Under the pieces are notes generated by a model that was not told the DNA's origin, made no database searches, and saw only the letters and a program-made list of their open reading frames with translations. From the NCBI GenBank assembly GCA_946405645.1, contig CAMJHW010000003.1, positions 1-26,072 on the forward strand: a DNA stretch of 26,072 nucleotides. The letters run 5' to 3'. Source of the stretch: an uncultured Bacteroidales bacterium. Lineage in GTDB: Bacteria > Bacteroidota > Bacteroidia > Bacteroidales > UBA932. Below are positions 1-8,487 of this stretch, piece by piece (the first letter of the stretch is position 1; every line of letters begins with the position of its first letter). The position numbers and the translations under genes were made by a program.

Positions 1-739
1 CGCGATGGAGGTCCTTGGCGATGGCATCCGCGATCTCCTCGTATTTGTGGGACAGGATAAACAGCTGGACCGACTGCTTAGATCCCGCAAGATACATGTC
101 AAGGACCGTACTGCAGACCGTTATCAGGATCAGGCCATACACGACTGTCACTATCTTCTCGGTGAAAGGGACCAATGTGCCTTCGGCGGTGAATGAAGGT
201 ACAAGCAAAGACGAGCAGATGATCACCAGGTCCATTCCAAGAATCATCTTTCCGGGAGATATCCCTCTGTACTTGTTTACTATGAGGGCGATGATATCCG
301 TACCTCCCGTGCTTCCCCCGGCAGACATCGTAAGTCCGATTCCGACACCCACCAGGATACCGCCCATGATCACGCTCATCAGCTTGCCGTTGTCAACTGC
401 CAGAGTCTGGCAGATCTCGGCGGGGATCCATGTCTGGAAAAGGTTCAAGCCGAGCGAAGCCAGGAAGATGGCAACGATGGTCTTGCCGCCGAAACCTTTA
501 CCCAGTGTGAAAAGAGCTATGACAAGGAGGATGATGTTGACCGTGAAGTAGGTGTAACCTATCTTGATGACGCCATGAGTGGCATACTGGATGATGGACG
601 CCACACCGGTCACGCCGCCGCCCACGAGGTTGTTCGGCACCAGGAAGACCGTCCATCCGAGGACATACAGCAGCAGACCGAGTACAAGGAGGGCATACTC
701 CTTGACATGGTGCAATAGATTCTTTTCTTTATCAGGCAT
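1..739 (-). CDS. YitT family membrane protein, second copy (3' end cut by window edge)
   Basis: Integral membrane protein of the YitT/DUF161 family, whose transport or other role is not established. The visible 246 residues start MPDKEKNLLHHVKEYALL and hold several hydrophobic segments. They include the family signature, a glycine-rich stretch SAGGSTGGTDIIAL near residue 138, and the beginning of the cytoplasmic DUF2179 domain (VQLFILSHKYEEIADAI). The reading frame is open at base 1, so the C-terminus lies outside the window. The start codon (739-737) lies inside the end of the upstream YitT gene: the two share 8 bases (ATGCCTGA), which suggests translational coupling. The neighbouring gene is a clear paralogue with the same motifs, so this is a tandem pair at the end of the leuS operon. 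Family assignment is firm; function is unknown. Confidence 0.88.
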   Translation of the reverse strand, partial: MPDKEKNLLHHVKEYALLVLGLLLYVLGWTVFLVPNNLVGGGVTGVASIIQYATHGVIKIGYTYFTVNIILLVIALFTLGKGFGGKTIVAIFLASLGLNLFQTWIPAEICQTLAVDNGKLMSVIMGGILVGVGIGLTMSAGGSTGGTDIIALIVNKYRGISPGKMILGMDLVIICSSLLVPSFTAEGTLVPFTEKIVTVVYGLILITVCSTVLDMYLAGSKQSVQLFILSHKYEEIADAIAKDLHR

Positions 740-1661
740 TGGTTTCCGGTTTGTTTTTCCTCTTGAGTCCGGTCTTGATCTCGTCAAAGCCTTCCCCATA
801 AACGTTGTTTGTGGACGACACCGACATGAAAGCCTTGGGATCCACTTCCTTGATGACCTTGGTGAGGTTAGGGAGCTGCTTGCGGCTGATGAGGATAAGA
901 AGGACGTTCTTGTCTTTCTTGGTATACCAGCCCTGCGCACTGAGCACGGTGACGCCGCGGTTCATGTTGGTGATGATATGGTCGGCTATGTCGGCATAGC
1001 GGTCGGAGAAGACGAGAAGCTGGTAGGAAGATTTGTCACCACCCACGACATAGTCTATGATGGCGGAGAATGTGATGATCTCCACAAGGCCGTACACCAT
1101 GTCCGTGAAGGACTTGTCGGGAAGGAACAGAAGGGCGGCGACAATGAAGAGGTCCGAGATCAGGAATACCTTGCTGAGCGATACCGGCCAATATTTGTTG
1201 ATCATCAACGCTATGATGTCGGTGCCTCCGGTGCTGGCGCCGTACCTGAGGACAAGACCCAGGCCCAAAGCCTCCAGAAGACCGGCTATAATCGGTATCA
1301 GCAGGGTTTCCTTCACATAGAAGAACTCTCCGGCGACGGAATGGATCGCAGGTATCGAGGCCACTATCTCCATGGCCAGCGACGACATGACGATACAGTA
1401 AATCGTCTTGAACCCGAAGCCGATGCCCATGGCGATCACAGCGATGATGATGAGCAAGGCGTTGATGGCGAAATAGGAATACTGCGCCGGAATCAGGCCT
1501 CCGGTAGCATATTGGACGACGGTACAAAGACCCATCATGCCTCCCGCAGACATGCCGTTGGGGATCATGAACCCCTCCCAGGCGAACGCGAAGATGAAAC
1601 AGGCGACTGTCAGGATGATAAAGTCGTTGACGAGATAGTATTTTTTCCTTTCGGCTTCCAT
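732..1661 (-). CDS. YitT family membrane protein with DUF2179 domain, first copy
   Basis: 309-residue inner-membrane protein, the usual length for YitT/DUF161 proteins. About residues 12-205 hold five or six hydrophobic helices, with the motif GASTGGTDIIALMINKYW near residue 141. Residues 215-295 form the soluble DUF2179 domain (YQLLVFSDRYADIADHI, then RGVTVLSAQGWYTKKDK). The C-terminus is charged. The start is 6 bases downstream of the leuS stop codon, and the stop overlaps the start of the second YitT gene by 8 bases, so both are read as the tail of the leuS operon. DUF2179 is thought to bind a small ligand, but no substrate is known for this family. No promoter-like box is seen in the 6-base gap to leuS. 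Confidence 0.92.
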   Translation of the reverse strand: MEAERKKYYLVNDFIILTVACFIFAFAWEGFMIPNGMSAGGMMGLCTVVQYATGGLIPAQYSYFAINALLIIIAVIAMGIGFGFKTIYCIVMSSLAMEIVASIPAIHSVAGEFFYVKETLLIPIIAGLLEALGLGLVLRYGASTGGTDIIALMINKYWPVSLSKVFLISDLFIVAALLFLPDKSFTDMVYGLVEIITFSAIIDYVVGGDKSSYQLLVFSDRYADIADHIITNMNRGVTVLSAQGWYTKKDKNVLLILISRKQLPNLTKVIKEVDPKAFMSVSSTNNVYGEGFDEIKTGLKRKNKPETNA

Positions 1662-1667
1662 TACAGG

Positions 1668-4433
1668 CTATTTGACCACGATATTCACGATCTTTCCAGG
1701 GACCACGATGACCTTTACGATGTTGAGTCCGTCAGTATACTTGGCCGTCTGTTCCATCGCGCGGACCGCAGCCTCCACTTCATCCTTGCCCGCCGACTTG
1801 GGGAGATCGACGGTGAAACGGGTCTTGCCGTTGAACGACACGGCATAAGTGCAATTGTCCTCGACAGTATAAGCCTCGACATACTCGGGGAAGGTGGCGA
1901 AAGTGACGCTACCCTCATGACCGAGCGCGTGCCAAAGCTCTTCCGCGATGTGCGGGGCGAAGGGCGAAAGAAGGATGACCAGCGGCTCGAGGATGCCACG
2001 CTTGCTGCACTTCAGCGCAGAAAGCTCGTTCAGCGCGATCATGAATGCGCTGATGGTGGTATTGAACGAGAATGCCTCGATGTCGGCGCGCTCCTTGGCG
2101 ATGAGCTTGTGGAGAGCCTTGAGCTCAGCGGGGGCAGGGGCATCATCTGTTACGATCCATCCGTCGCGGTCGTAGAACAGTCTCCAGAACTTCTTGAGGA
2201 AACGGTTGACTCCGTCGATACCCTTCGTGTCCCAGGGCTTGGACTGCTCGAGAGGGCCGAGGAACATCTCATAGAGACGGAGAGTATCGGCACCGTAAGT
2301 ATCGCAGACCAGGTCGGGATTGACCACGTTGAACATCGACTTGCTCATCTTCTCGATGGCCCATCCGCACACGTATTCGCCATCCTCGAGGATGAACTCG
2401 GCGTCAGCGTATTCGGGCCTCCACGCCTTGAAAGCCTCCAGGTCAAGCCTGTCGTTGTACACGATATTGACATCGACATGGATCTCTGTCGTTTCGTACT
2501 TGTCCTTAAGCCCGAGGGAAACGAACGTGTTGGTGCCGACGATGCGATAGACGAAATTGGAGCGTCCCTGGATCATTCCCTGGTTCACGAGTTTCTTGAA
2601 AGGTTCGTCCTCGCACACATAGCCGAGGTCATAGAGGAACTTGTTCCAGAAACGGGAATAGATCAGGTGACCGGTGGCATGCTCGGTGCCGCCGATATAG
2701 AGGTCGACATCACGCCAATAGGCATCGACCTCCTTGTCCACGAGAGCCTCGTCGTTATGGGGATCCATATAGCGGAGATAGTATGCGCTGGAACCGGCGA
2801 AACCCGGCATTGTGCTCTTCTCCAGGGGATATCCTTCATAGGTCCAGTCCTTGGCGCGGGAGAGCGGAGGCTCTCCGTTGGCAGCGGGCTTGAAGGACTC
2901 GATCTCCGGAAGCTCGAGAGGAAGCGCAGACTCCGGAAGAGGAGTGGGGATGCCGTCCTTGTAGTAGATGGGGAAAGGCTCGCCCCAGTAGCGCTGGCGG
3001 GAGAAGATGGCGTCACGCAGGCGGAAGTTGGTCTTGCGGCGGCCGATGCCCTTCTCTTCGACATAGTCCTTGGCCTTCTCGATGGCTACCTTGACATCAA
3101 GGCCGTTCAGGAATCCGGAATTGCACATCTTGCCTTCCTTGGCATCGAAACTTTCCTCGCTGACATCGCAGCCCTCGATGATGGGGACGATGGGGAGATC
3201 GAAGGTCTTGGCGAAGACATAGTCGCGGCTGTCATGCGCCGGCACGGCCATGATGGCGCCGGTGCCATAGCCCGCGAGCACATATTCGGAGATCCAGATC
3301 GGGATGCGCTCGCCGGTCAGGGGATTGATGCCGTAGGAGCCGGCAAATACGCCCGTAACTGTCTTGGTCTCGGCAATGCGCTCGCGCTCGGTCTTCTTCT
3401 TCACCTGCTTGATGTACTCCTCGACCGCCTCCTTCTGCTCCGGAGTGGTAAGCTCCGCCACAAGGTCGCTTTCAGGTGCGAGCACCATGAACGTCACGCC
3501 GAAGATAGTATCCACACGGGTGGTGAAGATGGTGATGGGCAGATGCTTGTCACCACAGACGGTGTCGAACACCACCTCGCAGCCTTCGGACTTGCCTATC
3601 CAGTTGCGCTGCATCTCCTTGAGGGAATCGGTCCATGCGAGATCGTCCAGGCTGTCGAGCAGGCGTCCGGCATATGCCGACACTCGGAGCTGCCACTGTG
3701 TCATCTTCTTCTGCTCCACGGGGAATCCGCCGCGGACGGAAAGGCCGTCCTTGACCTCGTCGTTGGCCAGCACTGTCCCAAGGCCTTCACACCAGTTGAC
3801 GGAGGTTTCGCCCTGATATGCGATGCGGTAGTTCATCAGGGTATCGGACTTTTCCTTCTCCGACATAGCATTCCACTGCTCCGCAGTGAAATCGAGCTCC
3901 TGGGAACAAGCGGCATCCACGCCCGAAGCCCCTTCGGAGGCAAAATGTGCGGTCAGTTCGGCGATCGGCCTGGCCTTCTGAAGGGAACGGTCATACCAGC
4001 TGTCGAACATCCTGAGGAAAGCCCACTGCGTCCACTTGTAGAATTTGGGGTCGCAGGTACGGACCTCGCGGTCCCAGTCATACGAGAAACCAATGCGGTC
4101 TAGCTGACTGCGGTAGCGGTTGATGTTGTCGGTGGTGGTCTTCTCGGGATGCTGTCCGGTCTGGATGGCGTACTGCTCGGCCGGAAGGCCGAAAGCGTCG
4201 TATCCCATCGGGTGAAGGACGTTGTAACCGGTCAGCCTCTTGTAGCGGGAGAAGATGTCGCTGGCGATGTAACCCAGCGGATGTCCTACATGAAGCCCCG
4301 CTCCGGAAGGATAGGGGAACATGTCGAGGACATAGTATTTTGGTTTGGAAGGATCCAGTGAGGTCCTGAACGTCTTGTTCCCGGCCCACCAGGCCTGCCA
4401 CTTGCTTTCAATAGACTTAAAATCGTAATCCAT
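1668..4433 (-). CDS. leuS: Leucyl-tRNA synthetase
   Basis: Class Ia aminoacyl-tRNA synthetase that charges tRNA-Leu with leucine using ATP, in the cytoplasm. The 921 residues are in the normal range. The N-terminal Rossmann fold carries the HIGH-type motif as HVGH at residues 48-51, inside [17 protein letters not shown]. The CP1 editing domain has [15 protein letters not shown] and [20 protein letters not shown]. The KMSKS loop is intact at residues 695-699. An anticodon-binding helical domain and the small C-terminal domain (ending GKIVNIVVK) follow. The start [13 protein letters not shown] matches the family start. It lies 8 bases after the stop of the M28-like gene and 6 bases before the first YitT gene, so it is mid-operon and probably transcribed from the promoter at 6328-6358. 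No sign of inactivation is seen. Confidence 0.98.
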   Translation of the reverse strand: MDYDFKSIESKWQAWWAGNKTFRTSLDPSKPKYYVLDMFPYPSGAGLHVGHPLGYIASDIFSRYKRLTGYNVLHPMGYDAFGLPAEQYAIQTGQHPEKTTTDNINRYRSQLDRIGFSYDWDREVRTCDPKFYKWTQWAFLRMFDSWYDRSLQKARPIAELTAHFASEGASGVDAACSQELDFTAEQWNAMSEKEKSDTLMNYRIAYQGETSVNWCEGLGTVLANDEVKDGLSVRGGFPVEQKKMTQWQLRVSAYAGRLLDSLDDLAWTDSLKEMQRNWIGKSEGCEVVFDTVCGDKHLPITIFTTRVDTIFGVTFMVLAPESDLVAELTTPEQKEAVEEYIKQVKKKTERERIAETKTVTGVFAGSYGINPLTGERIPIWISEYVLAGYGTGAIMAVPAHDSRDYVFAKTFDLPIVPIIEGCDVSEESFDAKEGKMCNSGFLNGLDVKVAIEKAKDYVEEKGIGRRKTNFRLRDAIFSRQRYWGEPFPIYYKDGIPTPLPESALPLELPEIESFKPAANGEPPLSRAKDWTYEGYPLEKSTMPGFAGSSAYYLRYMDPHNDEALVDKEVDAYWRDVDLYIGGTEHATGHLIYSRFWNKFLYDLGYVCEDEPFKKLVNQGMIQGRSNFVYRIVGTNTFVSLGLKDKYETTEIHVDVNIVYNDRLDLEAFKAWRPEYADAEFILEDGEYVCGWAIEKMSKSMFNVVNPDLVCDTYGADTLRLYEMFLGPLEQSKPWDTKGIDGVNRFLKKFWRLFYDRDGWIVTDDAPAPAELKALHKLIAKERADIEAFSFNTTISAFMIALNELSALKCSKRGILEPLVILLSPFAPHIAEELWHALGHEGSVTFATFPEYVEAYTVEDNCTYAVSFNGKTRFTVDLPKSAGKDEVEAAVRAMEQTAKYTDGLNIVKVIVVPGKIVNIVVK

Positions 4434-4441
4434 GTCGTATA

Positions 4442-5770
4442 TTATCTGTTTTTCTTCCTTTCAAGCTTGAATTCAACATACAGGGATATTTCCGAAGGGA
4501 CTTTCTTGCCCTGCAGCCTCGCGGGCTTCCAGTCGGGCGAAGCAGAAATCACCTTCACAGCCTCGTCGTCGAGGAGGGGATCCACTCCCTTGAGCACCTT
4601 GACGTCCTTGACCTTGCCCTTCTCGTCAATGACGAAATCCACAAGCACGCGGCCCTGGATGCCGTTCCTGACGGCGGCGTCGGGATACTTGAGATAGGCA
4701 TACACCCACTTCTCCATGAACACCTTGGGATCCGAACTGCCGAGGAAAGTCGGGGGGATGTCGCACTCATAATAAGGTATGGCCGCCGAACGGGTATCGG
4801 CAGGCTTGGCTGACGGGTCCGGACGGAAGGCCGGAGCATCTCCGTTCGCGAGCTCCAAGGTAAAATTGTAAAGGTATTCGAGCTCCCTCTCCATATCGTC
4901 GTAACTGATGATGGAAGGTGTATCGCGGTCAGTGCCGTACTCCGGATAATCTCCGGTGGTGAAAAATATCGAAGGGATCTCGCTGGCATAGAACATCCTG
5001 TGGTCGGAGTCGAAGGGTTCGGCAGCGGTGATCTCAGGCTTGACGGGCTGCAGCGTGGCGTTGACCCTGTTGACTATCCTGTTGAGGTCGGCATTGGAGC
5101 CTGAATAGGCATAGAACCCCCTGTCTCCGCCGAGGACATCGAGGTTGACCATGGCGTCTATCTTGCCGGTATCCGGGAAGGAGCGGTTCAGGAAATACCA
5201 TGAGCCGATCTGGGATTCCAGAGATGATCCGAAGGCGACGAACACTACGGAACGTTTGAGCATCAAGGAATTGGTCCTGAGCATACGTGCCAGCTCAAGC
5301 ATCATGGCCACGCCGGATGCATTGCCGTTGGCGCCGTTGTAGATGCGGGTGAAAGGCTCGCCGTCTATGGTGATTGTGCGCGTACCGATGTTGTCCAGCC
5401 TGGCGCCGACCACTATATAGCGGTCGCGCAGTGTCTTGTCATAGCCCTGAACGACTCCTATGACATTGCGCGACACAAGAGTGTCGCCGTTATCCTTGCG
5501 GATGCCGAAAACGTCGCCGTCGCTTCCGGAGAGAAGTTCGACTCCGTAAGCGGTGAGCGCGTCGCGGACATAGTCCGCGGCCTCCAGCTCACCCTCGGAA
5601 CCGGCCGCGCGCCCTTCAAGGGCGGCGGAGGCCAGGTACCCTATGTGCCCGCGGAAAGCCCTGACGGTCTCGCTGTCCCCAAGGGTGCGATAGTCCGGGG
5701 TACGGAACTGCGCCGGACAGACGGCGGAAGCGCAGAATAACGCCACTAAAAGAACCAGGATACGTTTCAT
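4442..5770 (-). CDS. Exported M28-peptidase-like protein fused to a TonB C-terminal domain; metal site degenerate
   Basis: 442 residues. A signal peptide (residues 1-20, [20 protein letters not shown]) sends it to the periplasm or envelope. Residues 35-305 follow the M28 (Zn aminopeptidase) fold in order: the [21 protein letters not shown] region, strands around [10 protein letters not shown], the [18 protein letters not shown] helix, [23 protein letters not shown], and [19 protein letters not shown]. Four key positions differ from active M28 enzymes: Arg124 where the first His ligand is expected, Gly149 for the bridging Asp, and Ser183-Leu184 for the Glu-Glu pair. Asp211 and His257 remain. 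This predicts loss of zinc-dependent peptidase activity. Residues 340-442 are a TonB_C domain ([20 protein letters not shown], then [12 protein letters not shown] and PDWKPA). It is 4 bases downstream of the SPOR lipoprotein gene and 8 upstream of leuS. Fold assignment is secure; the role is unknown, perhaps peptidoglycan- or envelope-binding. Confidence 0.9.
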   Translation of the reverse strand: MKRILVLLVALFCASAVCPAQFRTPDYRTLGDSETVRAFRGHIGYLASAALEGRAAGSEGELEAADYVRDALTAYGVELLSGSDGDVFGIRKDNGDTLVSRNVIGVVQGYDKTLRDRYIVVGARLDNIGTRTITIDGEPFTRIYNGANGNASGVAMMLELARMLRTNSLMLKRSVVFVAFGSSLESQIGSWYFLNRSFPDTGKIDAMVNLDVLGGDRGFYAYSGSNADLNRIVNRVNATLQPVKPEITAAEPFDSDHRMFYASEIPSIFFTTGDYPEYGTDRDTPSIISYDDMERELEYLYNFTLELANGDAPAFRPDPSAKPADTRSAAIPYYECDIPPTFLGSSDPKVFMEKWVYAYLKYPDAAVRNGIQGRVLVDFVIDEKGKVKDVKVLKGVDPLLDDEAVKVISASPDWKPARLQGKKVPSEISLYVEFKLERKKNR

Positions 5771-5774
5771 CGGA

Positions 5775-6305
5775 CTATTCGTTTACGAGTATCCATACTT
5801 CCTTGGGGCAGAATCGTTCATTGCGGACCTTGCGCAACGATGCCAGCAGTTCGGACGGATCGTCGGTAGGACAGACGCCTACGGCCGTGAAACCGTTGCG
5901 GAAACTCACCGCCTCGGCGGGATAGCCTTCGGATGTAAGTTTCTCGCTGTAGCTCACGGCATTGGCACGGTTGCGATAAGAGCCTATGACTATGCTGTAC
6001 CTCGCCTTGGGAGCGCTGTCGGAAGACAGTCCCGAGAAACGGGCAGGAGTATGCAGCAGGCCTTTCATGGTCTGTAGAGTGTCCATGGCCGCAGCAATGC
6101 GGGCAGCCTTCTCGGCCTCGAGCCGGACACGCTCCAGCGAGTCCCGGCGGGCAGCCTCGGCAGCCTCCCTGGCGCGCAGCTCGACACGCATGGCCTCGAT
6201 GTCCGACGAGGTCGGACGACCGGCCAGCGTGCGGAAGAAATCGCACCCGGAGCATAGCAGGACCGTCAACAAGAACGCGCTGATAACAAGAATCTTATTC
6301 TTCAT
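5775..6305 (-). CDS. SPOR-domain lipoprotein
   Basis: 176 residues. The N-terminus MKNKILVISAFLLTVLLCSGC is a lipoprotein signal with the acceptor Cys at 21; the -3 residue is Cys rather than the usual Leu, so lipidation is likely but not certain. Residues 35-70 are a charged, Ala/Arg/Glu-rich stretch likely to form a coiled coil. Residues about 100-175 form a SPOR domain (ARYSIVIGSYRNRANAVSY, then EGYPAEAV and GFTAVGVCPT), a fold that binds denuded peptidoglycan glycan strands, so the protein probably sits in the envelope near the division site or cell wall. An in-frame Met codon at 6323 lies at the predicted transcription start of the promoter 6328-6358, so the start at 6305 is preferred. 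It is the first gene of the operon leading into the M28-like gene and leuS. Confidence 0.9.
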   Translation of the reverse strand: MKNKILVISAFLLTVLLCSGCDFFRTLAGRPTSSDIEAMRVELRAREAAEAARRDSLERVRLEAEKAARIAAAMDTLQTMKGLLHTPARFSGLSSDSAPKARYSIVIGSYRNRANAVSYSEKLTSEGYPAEAVSFRNGFTAVGVCPTDDPSELLASLRKVRNERFCPKEVWILVNE

Positions 6306-6327
6306 AAGGCCATTTGTCAACAAAATG

Positions 6328-6358
6328 CAAATTTAGTGAATTAAGTTTCGACAACAAA
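6328..6358 (-). promoter_or_regulatory. Bacteroidota-type promoter for the SPOR lipoprotein-leuS-YitT operon
   Basis: On the minus strand a TTTG (-33 element, 6358-6355) is followed after exactly 19 bases by TAAATTTG (-7 element, 6335-6328), matching the TTTG/TAnnTTTG consensus. Transcription should begin near 6321, leaving a leader of about 16 bases before the ATG at 6305. Confidence 0.8.
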
Positions 6359-6365
6359 AAAAATG

Positions 6366-6373
6366 TATATTTG
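6366..6373 (+). promoter_or_regulatory. -7 promoter box for the PGA_cap/PhoH genes
   Basis: TATATTTG matches TAnnTTTG exactly. The upstream -33 element is weak (GTTTC around 6345-6349, 16-17 bases away). Transcription would start near 6380, which rules out the in-frame ATG at 6363 and favours the ATG at 6399. Confidence 0.65.
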
Positions 6374-6398
6374 CATCCGTAACACTAATACCGTGCCG

Positions 6399-7514
6399 AT
6401 GCGCCTTCAAAGGATAGTCATAACCGTCATCGCCCTTCTTGCCCTTTCATGGGCCGCCCGGGCGCAGTGGAACTATGACATTCCCTTCCCGAAGCCGTTC
6501 ATGGCCGCGCCGGACACGGTTTCCGTCACTTTCATCGGTGACGTGATGATGCATTCCAACCAACTGAAATACGATTACGACGGCTTCTTCTCCGAGCTCG
6601 GTCCCATAACGCAAGACGCCGACATCTCGGTAGCCAATCTGGAGTTCTCCCTTGCCGGCAAGCCATATACGGGGTATCCCTCCTTTTCCGCCCCGGACGG
6701 ATATGCATACAGCATCGCCGAACACGGAGTGGATGTCTTCCTTACGGCCAACAACCACATCCTCGACAAGGGCCGCAGGGGGCTGAAGCGCACCCTGCAG
6801 GTGTACGATACCATGCGCGACAGCCTCGGCGTCCGTTACACCGGCTGCGCCGCCGACCCTGCCGCGGACTCCCTGGTCAATCCGCTTGTGGTAGTCCTCC
6901 GCGGCATACGCATCGCGTTCGTCAATTTCACCTACGGCAACAATTACGAACCCTATGACGGCTGGCCGGTGATACGCATGATGGACAGGGAGGATGTCGG
7001 ATCGATGATTACCCGGGCGAAAGAGAAAGAGGCGGATTTCATCGTAGTCCTTCCCCACTGGGGCGACGAGTTCAAGCTGAAGCATTCCCGCGAACAGGCG
7101 GAATGGGCGGAATGGCTCGTTCAGCAGGGCTCGGACCTGATCGTAGGCGCGCATCCCCATGTCGTGCAGGACACCTCGCATGTCCACGGCGTGCCGGTCA
7201 TCTACTCGATGGGCAACGCCGTGTCCAACATGAGCGCCGAGAACACCCGTCTCGAGCTGGCGGTCCGGGCCCGCTTCGTCCACTACCCCGACGGAAGCAA
7301 GAAGATGCTCGAACCGGAGCTGTCGTTCCTTTGGTGCTGCCTTCCCGGCACGCTTCGGGACAACTACGTGACCATACCGGTCGCGGACTTCCTCGGAAGG
7401 CGCGACGAATGGATCGACCCTTCCGATTACGACAACATGACAACTACATATAAAAGGGTAACAAAAGAAACCGGAATCATATATGAGGAAAACCATCAAG
7501 CTGGAAGCAATTGA
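6399..7514 (+). CDS. Exported CapA/PGA_cap family protein
   Basis: 371 residues from the chosen ATG; an earlier in-frame ATG at 6363 lies upstream of the predicted transcription start. A signal peptide is seen at residues 1-22 (IVITVIALLALSWAARA). The PGA_cap domain (bacterial capsule synthesis protein, a calcineurin-like metallophosphatase-type fold) begins with FIGDVMMH (GD at 47-48), then VANLE (80-82) and LTANNHILDKG (NNH at 118-120). Later come VVLPHWGDE, VGAHPHVVQD and PVIYSMGN. These Asp, Asn and His residues are the conserved, probably metal-binding, set. The family is named for poly-gamma-glutamate capsule synthesis (CapA/PgsA), but no capB, capC or other capsule genes are here, so a general cell-envelope hydrolase is as likely. 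Its last 32 bases overlap the PhoH gene in another frame. Confidence 0.9.
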   Translation: MRLQRIVITVIALLALSWAARAQWNYDIPFPKPFMAAPDTVSVTFIGDVMMHSNQLKYDYDGFFSELGPITQDADISVANLEFSLAGKPYTGYPSFSAPDGYAYSIAEHGVDVFLTANNHILDKGRRGLKRTLQVYDTMRDSLGVRYTGCAADPAADSLVNPLVVVLRGIRIAFVNFTYGNNYEPYDGWPVIRMMDREDVGSMITRAKEKEADFIVVLPHWGDEFKLKHSREQAEWAEWLVQQGSDLIVGAHPHVVQDTSHVHGVPVIYSMGNAVSNMSAENTRLELAVRARFVHYPDGSKKMLEPELSFLWCCLPGTLRDNYVTIPVADFLGRRDEWIDPSDYDNMTTTYKRVTKETGIIYEENHQAGSN

Positions 7515-8430
7515 CCCGATCGAGATCTTCGGTGCGGGGAACAAGATCCTCGAGGAGTTCTGCACCTACTACCCCGAGCTGAAAGTGGTCGCGCGGGGCG
7601 ACGAGATCATCCTGGATGGCAAGGAGGCGCGTGTCGAGGACTTCGAAATGAAGTTCAACGAACTGATCCAGAGGCGTCACCGCAAGATGAACCTCACCGT
7701 CTATGACGTTGAGGACATCTTCGACGGAGAGACTTCGCCCGACCGTTTCAGGCTCAACGGCGACGCAGTCATCGTGCACAGCACCGACGGCAAACCCATA
7801 CGCGCCCGCAATCTCACCCAGCAGGAAATGGTCAAGGCATACTTCGACAACGACCTCGTCTTCGCCGTCGGCCCGGCCGGCACGGGCAAGACCTACGTCG
7901 CCATAGCCCTGGCCGTCCGTGCCCTCAAGAACCGCGAGATCAAGCGCATCATCCTCACCCGCCCGGCCGTGGAAGCCGGCGAACGCCTGGGATTCCTGCC
8001 GGGAGACCTCAAGGACAAGCTCGATCCCTATCTCCAGCCACTTTATGACGCCCTCGGAGACATGATCCCGCACCGCAAGCTTTCGGAGTTCATGGCCGAC
8101 GGCACCATCCAGATCGCTCCCCTCGCCTATATGCGAGGCCGCACCCTGGACCGCGCCTGCGTCATCCTCGACGAGGCCCAGAACACCAACATCGGCCAGC
8201 TGAAGATGTTCCTCACCAGAATGGGCTGCAACGCCAAGTTCATCGTCACCGGCGACGCCACCCAGGTGGACCTCCCCAACAAGGCCGACAGCGGTCTTTT
8301 GAAGGGCATCGATCTGGTCAAGGACATAAAGGGCATCAGCGTCATCCGGTTCACCAATGACGACATAGTCCGGCACCCCCTGGTCACCAAGATAGTAAGG
8401 GCCTTCGACAAGGGGCTGGCCGAGCAATAA
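7483..8430 (+). CDS. PhoH family P-loop ATPase
   Basis: 315-residue cytoplasmic protein, normal length for PhoH/PhoL proteins. The start MRKTIKLEAIDPIEIFGAGN matches the usual family start, supporting the 32-base overlap with the preceding gene. An N-terminal KH-like region (residues 1-85) is followed by the PhoH ATPase core: Walker A GPAGTGKT at 130-137, LTRPAVEAGERLGFLPGDLKDK in the middle, Walker B VILDEAQN at 227-234, and the sensor region VTGDATQVDLP. PhoH-like proteins are linked to RNA metabolism and ribosome maturation; the exact substrate is not settled. It is probably co-transcribed and translationally coupled with the PGA_cap gene. The hairpin at 8437-8466 directly follows its stop codon. 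Confidence 0.95.
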   Translation: MRKTIKLEAIDPIEIFGAGNKILEEFCTYYPELKVVARGDEIILDGKEARVEDFEMKFNELIQRRHRKMNLTVYDVEDIFDGETSPDRFRLNGDAVIVHSTDGKPIRARNLTQQEMVKAYFDNDLVFAVGPAGTGKTYVAIALAVRALKNREIKRIILTRPAVEAGERLGFLPGDLKDKLDPYLQPLYDALGDMIPHRKLSEFMADGTIQIAPLAYMRGRTLDRACVILDEAQNTNIGQLKMFLTRMGCNAKFIVTGDATQVDLPNKADSGLLKGIDLVKDIKGISVIRFTNDDIVRHPLVTKIVRAFDKGLAEQ

Positions 8431-8436
8431 AAACAA

Positions 8437-8466
8437 AATAAGCTGCGGGAGAATCCGCAGCTTATT
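8437..8466. terminator. Bidirectional intrinsic terminator between phoH-like and TPR genes
   Basis: A perfect 12-base-pair stem (8437-8448 with 8455-8466, arm AATAAGCTGCGG) encloses a 6-base loop. The A-rich left flank and T-rich right flank make it usable from both strands. It sits between the convergent phoH-like stop (8430) and TPR gene stop (8488). Confidence 0.9.
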
Positions 8467-8487
8467 CTTTATATGTACCGCTTGCGA

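Noticed and set aside
579..4103. An open frame of 1174 codons on the plus strand opposite leuS and the YitT gene
   Set aside because: Its product has no recognisable domain and mirrors leuS codon by codon; GC-rich sequence lacks stops in this antisense frame. leuS and YitT motifs are complete on the other strand.
6399..7514. Capsule (poly-gamma-glutamate) biosynthesis locus
   Set aside because: Only the PGA_cap gene is present; no CapB, CapC or glycosyltransferase genes are near it.
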